From Misgurnus anguillicaudatus (lineage: Eukaryota > Chordata > Actinopteri > Cypriniformes > Cobitidae), in NCBI RefSeq assembly GCF_027580225.2, contig NC_073354.2, positions 21,721,001 to 21,785,000 on the forward strand: a stretch of 64,000 nt of DNA. Reading direction: 5' to 3'. The notes under the pieces are model-generated. The model saw only the letters and a list, made by a program, of their open reading frames with translations, did not search any database and was not told the origin of the DNA. Shown in pieces: positions 13,543 to 25,886 of the stretch. The first letter of the stretch is position 1. The number at the start of each line of letters is the position of its first letter. Made by a program: the position numbers and the translations under genes.

Positions 13543-14975
13543 GACACTAAAACACATTACACCTTAGACAATTGTGCATACGTCGAATGTCTGTGTACAC
13601 GTACGAGTCAAAAAACTGCTTTGCAAGGCTGTGCGTTCGACTGTGCATGTACGTTCGCGTAAATTAACAAAAAATACTCTAGACCTAACAGTTGTTTGGC
13701 TTCAACTATTAATAGTCACCTTTTTTCAGATAATTAGTCATCAAATGCTCTGTAAACACTGCAAGTTTCATGAAGGTCAGAGGCTCAGTAGTGTAGCTTT
13801 AACTGAAGCAGACTCAGTCACGCATTCCTGTTCATTAAACATTTTTATGTCATCATTCAGATTCAGTCGTAAACAGCAGTGATATGTAAACTGTTTGTAA
13901 TAAGTTCATTCATTTCGTCATTTGATTCATTCAGGGCCATTTGCAAACTGCTCATAAACATATTTGATTAGCCAATCAGACAAACATGATGTTTATTTAG
14001 CCATTCAGATAAATGTGGAAGCCTCTTACGCATGATGTTACGCCTACCACTGATGTCACTAATGGATGTTGTTGCTTGAAAGTCTTTAGTCTTTATTTGT
14101 TTATTTTCATTTTTGTAGAAACTCTCTTTTTACCTCACAGAAAACTCCAGTGATCTGTATCCACGCCTAATCGTGCGAAGTGTAATATAGAGTAATTAAA
14201 AGTCTATTAGAAAATAATGACACCATGAGGTGCAAAAAAGCAGCAGGGAATTGATACAAACAGTCGTAAAAGTTTTCAAGCTGTGCTTGTCATCTTCACA
14301 CCCCGTTTCCCTGAGGCTGTAGGTATTACAGCGAGTGTTTCAATGTGGCACTGGTGAAAGATAGTCCAATACATGTAATGGAGTACTGCTGATAAAAACC
14401 TGTAATAAATATAGGTAGTGTCAGTTACAAGCATCTTTACACCCGTTTTTCTCGCTTTCACCTTCCGATCAATACTACAGGAAATGACAGTGAATCATAT
14501 ACAGTGAAGCTTTTAGCAATGTATACCCTGCAGAATGTGTTGTATGATGGTCACGCCCAGCTTGGTCAAAGCACAAAAATTAAAATTCACTACTTTAGCT
14601 ATACCCGATATAACAGCTCTCTTAAGCCCCATTCAGACCACCAGCGAGTAGCAGTGGCAGAGCGACATGATATCATACAATGGATGCTTGGTGACATGAG
14701 TAAAAGTGACCGTCGGAGAGAGGAAGTGGGCGTGTCCAGGGAAGTTGAGAAAATTATAACTTTATGCAAATCAGAATAACTTTCGGGAACAAACACCAAT
14801 GTTAGTGAAGCAGTGGAGATCCGGTCATCCATTCCTTGTCAGTTACTGCAGTGGACGGTACTTATTTTTTTAGGAATTAAGAATGCCTCGAAACGACCTC
14901 ATTAAAAGAGATGGTCAACCACAGCGAGAAAGTCTCTGGTGGTCTGAACAGGGCAGAGAGTAGAGACAAAAAATT
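13543..14975. other. no gene recognised
   Basis: A 102-codon frame (13574-13882) and opposing 77-91 codon frames (14504-14832) lack recognisable motifs or splice context. Probably old repeat or unique intron. Confidence 0.35.
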
Positions 14976-14979
14976 TAAA

Positions 14980-15712
14980 TGAACTCTTTCCCTGCCTTTG
15001 ACAAGTTAATTCGTCAATTAAGAGAACAAATTTGCAAAAAAATTACCCACTTACCCAATTTATAAAAACTTTTAAAATTATAAATTATAAAATTTTAAAA
15101 TTATTTTAGCTTTTTGCTTAAAAGTTTTATCTTTAAAGACAAATACCCATATTTAAGAGTTTATAAGCAGAGAAAAAAAATAGATAGGATGAAACGTTTT
15201 TTTCCTGTTTTGTTTGTTTGTTTATTGATTGTTTGAAAGCATATGGTCTTTTCTTTCATTTGATATATTTGAAGAGTTTCGTTGCAAAACGAGATAAATT
15301 TGTTTTTTTAATTGTTCAGAAATCTCATTTTTTGGTTGTGCATTCCAATTAATATCAATTCAACTGCAGTTGGTTTGTTTTGATTTAAACCTTCATAACT
15401 TAAAAAATACAGCTAAGTAGCACCATAAAACAAAATAATAACATGATAACATATTAATAAACATGTTTTGACAAAAATGTTAAAAAATGGATTTAACTCG
15501 TTTTGCAACGAAACTCTTTATTTGTATGTTTATATATTTTTAGAAGAAAATTTTCCTGGAAGGCATTTTGTGAAACTTTTGTGAAAATCACAAAAAATGG
15601 CTGGCAGAGAATGAGTTAAATCACAAAAAATGCTGGTGGAAAATGAGTTAAATCACAAAAAAATGCTGGCAGACAACTTTTCAAAAAATGGCTGGCGAAA
15701 AATGAGTTAAAG
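14980..15712 (-). mobile_element. CTTTCCCTGCC-type repeat, interrupted copy
   Basis: Left end GAACTCTTTCCCTGCC. The right end carries four sub-terminal repeats of the form ATGCTGGCAGA...ATGAGTTAAA (15598-15710). Shares sequence in reverse complement with 3950-4040. Interrupted by the element at 15272-15518. Confidence 0.6.
15272..15518. mobile_element. AAGAGTTTCGTTGC MITE (nested)
   Basis: 247 bp with near-perfect inverted ends AAGAGTTTCGTTGCAAAACG and CGTTTTGCAACGAAACTCTT. Flanked by the 6-bp duplication TATTTG (15266-15271, 15519-15524). The copy at 3858-4210 supplies a close empty site. The larger element at 44597-45428 has related termini. Confidence 0.88.
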
Positions 15713-16149
15713 CCACAATATGAACTCAAGTCACGTGACTGCAGTGACGTGGCTGACATGTTATCCTCAGACTTGTTTGCAAAGTTTTTTTTCAAACTTA
15801 CAGCGTGCGTCTACCTCAGACTGTAAACGAAGCCCAGGCGCACAAAAAACAAACAAAAAAAAAACAGCTGGGGCGCACCAGATAACACGTCAGCCGTGTC
15901 ACTGGAGTCATGTGACTTAAGTCTCGCGCATGCGCTTCACAATAGATGCGGAATAAAGTCGTAATTTTTTTTAATTTTTGGACCAAAATGTATTTTCTAA
16001 GCTTCAACACATTCTAACTGACCCACTGATGTCAAATTGACTACTTTAATGATGTTTCCATTATCTTTCTGGACATAGACATTATACTGTACTTTTCAAG
16101 ATTCAAGATTTTCAAGGAAGGGTCAACAAGCTCTCTGACTAAATCTAAA
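15713..16149. other. no gene recognised
   Basis: Holds CACGTGACTGCAGTGACGTG-like palindromic pieces near 15731 and 15899, which may be an old repeat. Confidence 0.3.
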
Positions 16150-16235
16150 ACATCTTAAACTGTGTTTCCAAAGATGAACGGAGGTCTTATGAGTTTGGAA
16201 CGAGGAGAGTGACATTATTTTCATTTTTGGTAGAA
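16150..16235. mobile_element. truncated TTAA fold-back end
   Basis: Ends ATTTTTGGTAGAACTATCCCT then TTAA, the same terminus class as 8055-8075 and 54990-55011. No left end. Confidence 0.55.
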
Positions 16236-18085
16236 CTATCCCTTTAAGTGAAATTTACATGTAATATTAATTCATGCTATCTGTCAACAATTGTGATGTT
16301 TGAATTACTTTCCTGGGTCAACATGTTAATGCATTTGGGGCATTAACATGTGACAGACTGACACAATTCATAATGAGATATTTTAAATATATTCAAAGAA
16401 AAAGATCAGTATAATGGAAAGTGCTTCTTTATGACACTGATTTAACACAAAACAAAAAAATACAGGGCACTAAATGCTGACAATGTAAATAAGTTTAGCC
16501 ATATGCAGAAAATATTTTAGAGTTTCATTGTGTTTTATTATTGTTTTTGTTTAGCATGCCTCTGATGAGCTCTCAGACTGAAAGGAAAACGAGCATGAAA
16601 CAAAAAACTTTGAGATGACAAGTGCAATATTACCATTAGCAATTCCGTATTGTGAATATCACAATGTCAGCAAGCCTTATCAAAGCAATTAATCACAGCT
16701 TGAGTGAGTTAGAAAATGCATTCTTCACTTATCACATCTGACTCGGAAACCACTGTAATGTGATGGCGGAAACTCTCTTCACTTCTAATAACGACCAGCT
16801 GACAATAATCTTGCAGTCAATGTTATCATTATAAGTGACTTCTGCTCTTATCTGGCTACATCCGAAAGCTGAAAAATGCTGCCTTTGGAGGCTCCGTATT
16901 AAGTTGGAAGGCACATCCAAATCCAATGTTTGTTGCACTTTCTGTCTCCTGAGATAACTTCATCTGACAGATTTTTTAAGACAGCATAGATGTATCCTGC
17001 ACTGCCTTTGATATCCCAAAATCCTGTGTCTGTGCATCCATGGGGAATGTGATTGGTTGAGAAGGGTACTCAAAATATGTAAATAGCTCCAGTTTCAGTA
17101 TAAATGTAAGTTTTATTTGCAAGGTCATTTTTAAAAATGTTAAAGGTTATTGTCAAATTTTTCTCTTTATGCTTCCTATTATCCCCTGTCTGAAAGGTGC
17201 CTTCCAGAGGTGCCCTTGTGCGCAAACGCTGCCTGCAAAGTCATTGCCTGATAAGACAGCGAGGGAGTCCAAAAATCGCAGTCTGACTCCTCTTCCTGTA
17301 AATTCAGGCCCTGTAAGCCCAGCTCCTGTATATGCACTTTTAAACAAGGTGAGGTGGAATTGCGTGTTTCAGCTGGTGAAATAGTACAAGCACTCTCATT
17401 AGGGCTCACGCACCAGCACCCTGTAAGGGCCGGCAGGTTAAATTGACAGGCTCATTACTAGAAGTCTCCTTCAATGTCGGCATTTCATTTAAGGAAAGAT
17501 GACAGATCCGAGCACCTCGGCTTTACCTCCGCTCTTGAGCTCCGAGGAAAACACAGCTGATATGGAGGTTTCATGTTTGAAGTTATTGTAAGTATATACA
17601 GTAGAGGCATTATAAGCCTTTCGGTTTCAGGCTTTGCTGTCAGTCAAAACAGTTTTCAAGAGCGCTAATCGACTCACATGAAGGGACCAAATGGACTCTC
17701 TTTTATCCATTGTATTCAACCCTCATGAATCTGACATTCATCTCTTTAAAGAACTCATCCGAATGCTGAAGAATCACAATGCATGAAAAGTGAACAAAAT
17801 ACCAGTTAAGTGTGACTCACGTCAAAGCTTTAAAGACATCTGCCCCCACTGACATATATAAAACAAACTAGTAGTGTAATAATTAAATGAACAGAATTTT
17901 TGTCATACTGTTATTTTATATTCGGAAATCAATGTGGATATTTTTGAATGATCATTTTAGGATTAGTTCACCTTGGATGGAAAATTAAAAATTAGCCCGG
18001 AATTTACTCAACCACATACAATTTCAGGTGTATGACTTTCTTACTTCAGTTGAACAAAGAGTTATAAAATAATATCCTGGCTCTT
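16236..18085. other. transposon-poor stretch, no gene recognised
   Basis: About 1.8 kb without repeat termini. The part 17150-17580 is GC-balanced, so it is a candidate for conserved non-coding sequence; this is a guess from composition only. Confidence 0.3.
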
Positions 18086-18324
18086 TCTAGCTTTGAAATG
18101 CCATTGAATAAAGTTAGATTAAAAACTTACCTTTTTGAATTAGCGTATGGTTCAGGATGAAATAGCCTATAATGTACACTTACTCAAAGGATTATTAGGA
18201 ACACCTGTTCAATTTCTCATTAAAGCAATTATCTAATCAACCAATCACATGCCAGTTGCTTCAATGCATTTAGGGGTGTGGTCCTGGTCAAGACAATCTC
18301 CTGAACTCCAAACTGAATGTCAGA

Positions 18325-20010
18325 ATGGGAAAGAAAGGTGATTTAAGCAATTTTGAGTGTGGCATAGTTGTTGGTGCCAGACAGGCTGAATAGAGAATTT
18401 CATAATCTGCTCAATTACTGGGATTTTTAATGCACAACCATTTGTAGGGTTTACAAAGAATGGTGTGAAAAGGGAAAAACATCCAGTATGTGGCAGTCCG
18501 GTGGGTGAAAATGCATTGTTAATGCTAGAATATCAAGCTGATAGAAGAGCAGTTTTGACTGAAATAACCACTTGTTACAACCGAGGTATGCAGCAAAGCA
18601 TTTGTGAAGCTACAACACGCACAACCTTGAGATGGATGGGCTACAACAGCAGAAGACCCCCATCGGGTACCACAAATCCCCACTAGGGTTGTTGCGGTGA
18701 CATAAAATTCCCACCGGTTAATCAGCGCGTGACAAACCCGGTGATACCGGTTTCACCGGGTGGGAGAGGCTTATAAATGCACATAAAGACGTGCGCATTT
18801 TACTTTCACTTTTAGAATTAGATGCAACTGTTGTTTAAATCCAGCGCTTGCGTACGCTGCGTTAAATCAAGTATGAATTTGCGTGCAAATGCGAGTGCAA
18901 CAGCTGGTTTAAGTGCTTGAGTCAATGTGCGCAGGTACTTCTGAGAGAAACCCGCCAGTCCCAAGCAGAGCAACCAGCTATTCCTCCATAAAGCGCTGCT
19001 TGAATGATGGGTTTATTATTATTCTTAATAAAAAAACACAACAACAAAACGATCTTGCTTATATTAAACATCATATATGTATATTATAACAAAAACGAGC
19101 AAGCACGCGGCTTCTGCCATCTTCTGGTCAGTCAGCTCGCCGCAGTCTGACAGGAATAAATGAAATCTGACACCCGCAGCCGCTGCTCTGTGATGACGCG
19201 CATTCGGCTCCGCTGAATTCAGGCAGCAGACACATTCAGTTGTTAGTGTTTGCTCTCTCTAACAAAACTAAATGATTTAATTACAAGAAAACATCAAAAC
19301 GACGGTGAAAGACGGTGTCGCGGTGGGCAAGTGATCTAACCGTGAGAGGCTGAAGCACCGGTAATCACAGTTTCACCGACTATCGCAACAAGCCTAATCC
19401 CCACTACAAATAGGAAAAAGAGGCTACAATTTGCACGAGCTCACCAAAATTGTACAGTTGAAGACTGGAAAAATATTGCCTGGTCTGATGAGTCTCCATT
19501 TCTGTTGAGACATTCAGATGGTAAAGTCAGAATTTGTCGTAAACAGAATCCATCACGCCTTGTTAACACTGTGCAGGCTGGTGGTGGTGGTGTAATGGTG
19601 TTGGGGATGTTTTCTTGGCACACTTTAGGCCTCTTAGTGTCAATTGGGCATCGCTTAAATGCCAAAGCCTACCTGAGCATTGTTTCTGACCATGTCCATC
19701 CCTTTATGACCACCATGTACCCATCCTCTGATGGCTACTTCGAGCAGGATAATGCACCATGTCACAAAGCTCGAATCATTTCAAATTGGTTTCTTGAACA
19801 TGACAATGAGTTCACTGTACTAAAATGGCCCCCACAGTCACCAGATCTCAAGCCCTGGATGTGCATCCCACAAATCTCCATCAACTGCAAGATGCTATCA
19901 TATCAATATGGGCCAACACTTCTAAAGAATGCTTTCAGCACCTTTATGAATCAATGCCACGTAGAATTAAGTCAATTCTGAAGGCGAAAGGGGGTCAAAC
20001 ACAATATTAG
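18325..20010 (+). pseudogene. Tc1-like transposase pseudogene
   Basis: Starts at the usual MGK..DLS.FE N-terminus (18325) but hits stops soon after GARQAE. It is then interrupted by the hAT MITE at 18684-19396 and resumes as KKRLQFARAH...W.VEDWKN. First catalytic Asp in AWSDESPF, second in FEQDNAPCHKA. After SPDLKP the usual block with the third acidic residue (NPIE-LW) is missing: the frame jumps to a stretch equal to the downstream part of the family, consistent with a deletion of about 50 bp and a frame change. It cannot encode active transposase. Confidence 0.92.
18684..19396 (+). mobile_element. hAT MITE, TAGGGTTGTTGCGGTGA family, nested copy
   Basis: 713 bp with termini TAGGGTTGTTGCGGTGA and TATCGCAACAAGCCTA. 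Exact 8-bp duplication ATCCCCAC (18676-18683, 19397-19404). Sister of 7205-7909 with the same internal order throughout. Confidence 0.94.
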
Positions 20011-20175
20011 TATGGTGTTCCTAATAATCCTTTAGGTGAGTGTATATATCTTGTGTGTTTTGTGTTTTTATGATTTTTATATATTACTGATATTTTATAG
20101 TCTTCTGTATTGATGTAAAGCACACTGGTCAACTGTTGTTGTGTGTAGTTGTGCTATATAAATAAATTTACATGC

Positions 20176-21148
20176 TGGTGAAAAATTTTAAAGGTCCAAA
20201 AAGCACATCAATAAAGTAATTCAAATGACTCCAGTGGGTTAATATATGTTTTCAGAAGCTAAATACATTTGTAAGAGAAAGTATTTATAACTTATTTAGC
20301 AATCAATACACTCCCACAAAATGTTGTGATATTTTCCACCCAACGTTGGGTCAATAATAACCCTATATTGCATATTATTGTAAACATACAAGTCAGTGGT
20401 GTAAAATTGAATATGGCAGCATGTCAATTAAATTTCTTAGTTTACAGGGGAATTATTCCCTTAAAAATAATTCTTTTTGGTTTAACTATCACTGATTTTT
20501 TCTTCATAAACAGAGACCGCACCCTGAAAGCAATCATCTCTAGGTTAATAAAAACCAACAAGTTTCTGTAAATAAACCAATAGAGCATGGTACAAGGCAG
20601 CTAGCAACACCGAGGCCATGATTGGTTAATGTCCAAGGTAACGCACAAACCAATGAAATATCACCCTGGAATGCTTTGGATGAAAGTGTTTGCAAGGTGA
20701 ATACACAAAATAAAAAAGGAAAAAAAAACATAAAATAAAAAACGAAAAAAAGCAGGTGGAAGTTGTTGCTTTGTAATTACTTTACTGACCATCATCACCG
20801 CATACAAACTAACAAGCAGAGGCTGACTTTACATCAGACCACAAGGAAAGGAGAGCCGAGTTGGATCCACAAGGGATTAGCATTTTCCTGCTGAGAATAT
20901 AAGGATTATTCTTCTGTAACCAAGAGAAGAAACACATTTTAAAATCAGACAGCCCACTGTACACAAGCAGACAACAAACTAGTGTCCTCACAGCACTGAA
21001 TATGTGTGATTTATTACATGTTTACTTATTACAATGATCAGAGAATATGCAATTTACAGTCTAATGCTTAATTTTGTCTCAGGGGCAGATGACATTTAGA
21101 GGTAACAAGTGGTTCAATATGAGACAATGAGTGAGAGAGGGTGTCTTA
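20176..21148. other. no gene recognised
   Basis: AT-rich. Frames of 60-81 codons are chance. Confidence 0.35.
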
Positions 21149-22593
21149 GGGTGCTTTCACAAAGGCACTGTTTAGGTCAGCCCAAATGAGCTTTCGGTCC
21201 GAGTATGGTTCGTTTGGGTCAATGTGAACCAGGGCTTTGAACCAGATTTTTTCCCAATTGGTTTGTTCCGAACAGAAACAGTTTTTTTATGTTTTCGGTT
21301 AAGCCCTACAATTGACGTTCCTGAACAAAAAATAAAAAGTTCCCGAACCGGTTAATAACGTTCCATGTCAGCTGTGGGCCATACAAATAAGTAGGCTGAT
21401 CATTAGAACATAAAACTTAAATTATTAGTCTACATAATTTTCCTTAAGTCTCTATTAGAGGTCTTCTCGGGTCCAAAGAAATGTACCCGACCCGAAATGA
21501 CCCGAATCACTTCATACCCGAACCCGACGTGCATAAATAAAAAAATTTTAAAGAAAGACCGACCCGAGACAAACCCGAGAAAATTAGACCCGAGTCCGAC
21601 CCGAAGTAGTGAATTTTTTTTTAACACGACTGGAACCAAATTTAAACGGCACTGACGTGTGTGCATTCTGCAGACCCACGCGCAGCAGTCAGACCGAAAG
21701 AAACTCCGGTGGCCTTGCACCAATTTGGAGAGCTGCTCCATTCGTTTTACTTTGTTATCTGACACCAACGTAACCGCTAAAATGTACATTTATAATTGAC
21801 TGACATGTTTGTCTCAACAAAAATGAACCTTCCGACAACCACACAATGTCGCAAGCGCTCTTGGCAAACAGATGAGAGGTTTGAAAAGGACATTGACGCG
21901 CACAGGCGAGAGAGTTCAGATCTTCTCGGGTCCGTTCAGAAAAAACACATTCATTTTTAAATTACCCGAGACCCGATGCCGCTATTATTGTACCCGACCC
22001 GTGTCCGAGGCACATGTGAAACTTTTAGACCCGAACCCGATCAGGTCTCGGGTCGGACCTCGGGTTTTCGGATCTAAGTGGACCCGTGAAGACCTCTAGT
22101 CTCTATCTTGTCATCGAACATTAAAAAAGGCTACATTATTTAAGCGGCATAACTGTCATTCTGGCATGCCTACATTTGTTGAGTGCACTTAAACACGTGC
22201 ACACACACACAGACGGAGGATGAATTCCAAACGGCGCTTCGGGAAGAAAATGCAGCATAAACAGTCGCTCCACATAAAGTGAAAATTACGTTATTTTTCA
22301 GTGTTTATACTCTAGTGCGCACTAAACGGCCGCTCCGAGACCGCTCTAAACAGGTGATCTTGGAGCGGCTGTCACCGAACTCTGGTGCGACCCATCTGTG
22401 GTGGGAACGCTGCTCGACCTCTGGCTGAACCAAATACAGGAAGATCTCCACATGTTGTGGTACGTTGGGCGTTTTGAGTAAAGTAAAAACAACATATGTG
22501 AACACAAACCGCACTAAGTGAAAAATTATACAATGTAATTTGGTGCACTCCGAGGCCGCACCACGCTGCGCACCAACATGTGTGAAAACACGC
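21149..22593. mobile_element. Harbinger-like MITE with nested insertions
   Basis: Ends GGGTGCTTTCACA and TGTGAAAACACGC (inverted with few mismatches), flanked by TTA (21146-21148, 22594-22596). A 3-bp TTA/TAA duplication is the Harbinger signature. Interrupted by the hAT at 21456-22098 and by a piece with TTTGAACCAG / AACCGGTTAATAACG motifs at 21236-21360. Confidence 0.65.
21456..22098. mobile_element. hAT MITE rich in ACCCGA repeats
   Basis: 643 bp with ends TAGAGGTCTTCTCGGGTCC and GGACCCGTGAAGACCTCTA. Exact 8-bp duplication GTCTCTAT (21448-21455, 22099-22106). Subterminal clusters of ACCCGA / TCGGGT on both sides are probable transposase-binding repeats. The open frames of 75-119 codons here are shadows of this repeat. 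Confidence 0.92.
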
Positions 22594-22599
22594 TTATAC

Positions 22600-24116
22600 T
22601 TTTGATTTACTGCCATTCGACTGTGTACAGCAATTTAATTTCATTTTATTAAACAATAGGTTAGATCCTGTATAATTTATAAATTTACATGGAACTAAGA
22701 AATAATGTGATGAACATGATGAATGGTTTTTTCCTTCATTGTATGTGTTTGTATTAATTACACCATCACTGACAAGTAAGGCTGGTTTGTTTGCTTTTTG
22801 TATTTATTTTAGCTTAAAGTGTGTTTTGTGGGGTGCGAGAAGAATCAAACAGCCGGTGAGTCATGCAATGAATCACTTCATTATAAGTAAAACAGCCCAT
22901 TCTAAAGTAACATTATTTTAGAAATAACAAGCAAACTTCAGAAAATTGAAGTATTAGATTACAAAATGGTTATGTATGTATGAGCAAAACACAACTAAAG
23001 CAATGAGGTTTATGGAGGACACCAGTGCAGAAAGGAAGAATAGCGGGAGATGTCTAGGTTGTGAACGTACTAATGTAACAATGGTCATTTTTACCAGTAG
23101 GCTACACTATAAAATAGTACAGGGTTATTTTTTACAATGAGCAGTGGTATTGCACACCTGAATACACATTTTATCATTTAATTATCAAGTACACAGCTAT
23201 ACTGCTGAGCAACGTACAATACAACAGCACTATATGTTTTTGAGTTACATTCATCATCTAGATCCCACCATATATTTGATCATTCAATCAAAACCCTCAT
23301 TTGGTTAGAACTGTTCAAATGCACATACTGCATATGAGCATACAATCTACAAACGCCCTCAATATAATGTAATAAGCTTTTTTATTGCCAGCTTATATTG
23401 CAGCTCAAACCTTGGCTTTACAAGGCTATTCAAAATGTAAAGTTGTTTCCCCAACAGTGCCACAATCATTGTCTTACTGCAGTTCAGATTTAAGAATTAT
23501 TTCACTACAGAAAAAAAGATTAAATCCCAAAAGAGAAAAGCACCACAACAGAAGCAGCTGTAAAAAAGCCTAAAGCTGCGTGCATCTGTATGTAAGAGAG
23601 AGAAAGGCAGTGTAGGAGAGCGGCAGCAAGACAAGTGAAAGAAAAAGACAGAAAAGAAGAAGGTTTATGCATCACTCTGACAAAAATGGAGAGCAATGGA
23701 TGGAGAAAAATAGGTAAACGCCTACGCGTGGGAGAAAATAAAAAAAGAGAGCGTATAAAGGAATACAGGAAGATGGAGAGGACAGCTGAAATTTTGCAGA
23801 GAGACGTGAGCGCGGTTGTCATTTATTTCAGTATGACGGGCTAATGAACAGTGCCTGTCATCTGAGACGGATTGTACTGTGTCCAGGTCTTAATAGAGCC
23901 CACAGACAGAAGAAAGGGTGAGATCTATAAAATCTATACTTATCTCTGGGGGCTGAGCATCTGCTCAATCTTGCTCGGGATTATTTTAAAAGGTACATCG
24001 GCATATGCCTTGCATTCGCACCTAAACTGATGAAGCATATGGAGGTGATGGAAAGAGATCTCTCGTGTGGTTTGATGTCCTTAGTCCAGAACAGAAGCTA
24101 AGCCTGGGCTTGTCCT
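22600..24116. other. no gene recognised
   Basis: A purine-rich tract lies at 23585-23810. Nothing else recognised. Confidence 0.35.
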
Positions 24117-24568
24117 ATTTTGTTGACATGTAGCCAAAGCAACGAAAAGGTGCGAAATACACAGATATGCTTTAATTGAATACATTTACATATCAGTTTA
24201 CATAAAATGCTAAAGGAGAAAACAAGCAAACAGCAGAAAATGATGCAAAGTGCGTCCACCAACCCACACACAATTGCTTTTCAGCCTGATGTCAAGGAAG
24301 TTAGTAACTATTTTATGAGGTTACCAATTCATGTGAATGCAAAAAAAAACACAATAATGAAGCCCCACCTTTACATTTTCACTGGTGTGAAAGCAGATAT
24401 GTACAACAACATTAGAATGACATATGAATTCATATATATTAGCCACGTTGTAAAATTTTGTTGACATGTACCCAAAGCAATGAAGAGGTGTGAACACAAA
24501 TGTGCTTTCATTTAATAATAATAATTAATAAAAATACATTTACAGATCAGTAAAAGTAAAATGCTTAA

Positions 24569-25344
24569 AGGGACACACCACTTTTTTGAAAATATGCAAA
24601 TTTTCCAGCTCCCCTAGAGTTAAACATATGATTTTTACCATTTTGGAATCTGTTCATCATTCATTCATCTGATCTCCGGGTCTGGCGCTAGCACTTTTAG
24701 CATAGCTTAGCATAATCCATTGAATCTGATTAGACCATTAGCATCGCGCTAAAGATTTTTTCCTATTTAAAACTTGACTCTTCTAGTTACATCATGTACT
24801 AAGACCGGCGGAAAATTTAAAGTTGCAATTTCTAAGCCAATATGGCTATGAACTATACTCTCATTCTGGTGTAAAAATCAAAGACTTTGCTGTTGTAACA
24901 TGGCTGCAGCAGGTGTAGTGATATTACACACTGCCCGAAAATAGTCCCCATGGTTACTTTCAATAGCAGGGGACTATTTTCGGGCACTGCGTAATATCAT
25001 TGCGCCTCCTGCAGCCATGTTACGGCAGCAAAGTCCTTGATTATTACGCCAGAATGAGAGTATAGTTCATAGCCTATCTGCCTAGAAAATCGCAACTTTT
25101 ATTTTTCTGTCAGCCTTAGTACACGATGTAACTACAGAAGGAAAAATATCGAAACTCTTTGGTTATTTTTTACCGCAATGCTAATGGTCTAATCATATTC
25201 AATGGATTATGCTAAGCTATGCTAAAAGTGGTACCGACAGACCCAGAGATCAGCTGAATGGATTCCAAAGCAGTAAAAATTAAATGTTTAACTTCAGGGG
25301 AGATGGAAAATTAGCATATTTTCAGAAAAAAGTAGAGTGTCCCG
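24569..25344. mobile_element. TTAA-target fold-back transposon (AGGGACACACCAC)
   Basis: Termini AGGGACACACCACTTTTTTG and AAAAAAGTAGAGTGTCCCG, flanked by TTAA (24565-24568, 25345-25348). The arms are near-complete inverted repeats meeting at about 24955, around GACTATTTTCGGGCA. 776 bp, non-coding. Confidence 0.9.
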
Positions 25345-25532
25345 TTAAAACAAACACAAAATAAGCCACCACTAAAAACGACACACACACAATGTGTCAA
25401 CAAAACACACACAGCTGATATTACGGCTTGATCTCACTATAGTTAGCAACTATTTTGTGAGGTGACCAATTCGTATGAATTTGTATGGTGTAAATCATGC
25501 AAAAAACACATGATTATTTAAAAAAATGCAAT

Positions 25533-25788
25533 GAGCGGTTCACACATCCCGTTTTTTGCGCACGCAAATACGTTATATTTTATGTAGACGCGCAGCAAGC
25601 ACGCTCATATAGAGAGCGACACCATACGACGTAAATGATCAGCACTTGTATATGTGCTAGTTACCACTGCCTGATCGCAGCTTTTATACAGTATTAACCA
25701 ACACAATCTCATGGAAATTCGTAACTATACAGTTATAAATTTGTTTTAGTTTTAAACACGGTTTTAGACGCGAAATGTGAACCGGCCC
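25533..25788. mobile_element. Harbinger-like MITE (GGTTCACA ends)
   Basis: Ends GAGCGGTTCACACATCC and GAAATGTGAACCGGCCC, followed by TAA. Inserted in unit 2 of the tandem array, whose sequence resumes at ATGAAGCC. About 256 bp; the left target site is imperfect. Confidence 0.6.
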
Positions 25789-25886
25789 TAATGAAGCCAC
25801 TCCCCTATTCAGGGTCACTGAGGTGAAAGCAAATTGTACAAAAATGTATGAATGACAATGTACGAAATGACACATATTAGCCACCT

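Larger units (their letters stand above)
18177..20042 (+). mobile_element. Tc1-like transposon, defective, split by hAT MITE
   Basis: Inverted ends CACTTACTCAAAGGATTATT and AATAATCCTTTAGGTGAGTG, flanked by TA dinucleotides (18175-18176, 20043-20044). Total 1866 bp, of which 721 bp are the hAT insertion plus its duplicated site. Encodes the broken transposase at 18325-20010. Confidence 0.93.
18090..20175 (+). mobile_element. L2-like LINE 3' end, split by Tc1 element
   Basis: Left piece 18090-18176 reads in frame VRLKTYLFELAYG, typical of the C-terminal end of L2-type reverse transcriptases. Right piece 20043-20175 has the typical tail GTAAAGCACACTGGTCAACT followed by GCTATATAAATAAA. The two halves are separated by the Tc1-like element. 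No upstream LINE sequence was recognised. Confidence 0.5.

Noticed and set aside
19505..19981. Intact 158-codon transposase gene
   Set aside because: Only the middle of a Tc1 transposase; stops upstream, a nested hAT and a deletion after SPDLKP make it a pseudogene fragment.
21430..22616. Frames of 75-119 codons on both strands
   Set aside because: They translate the ACCCGA-rich hAT MITE and its Harbinger-like host.
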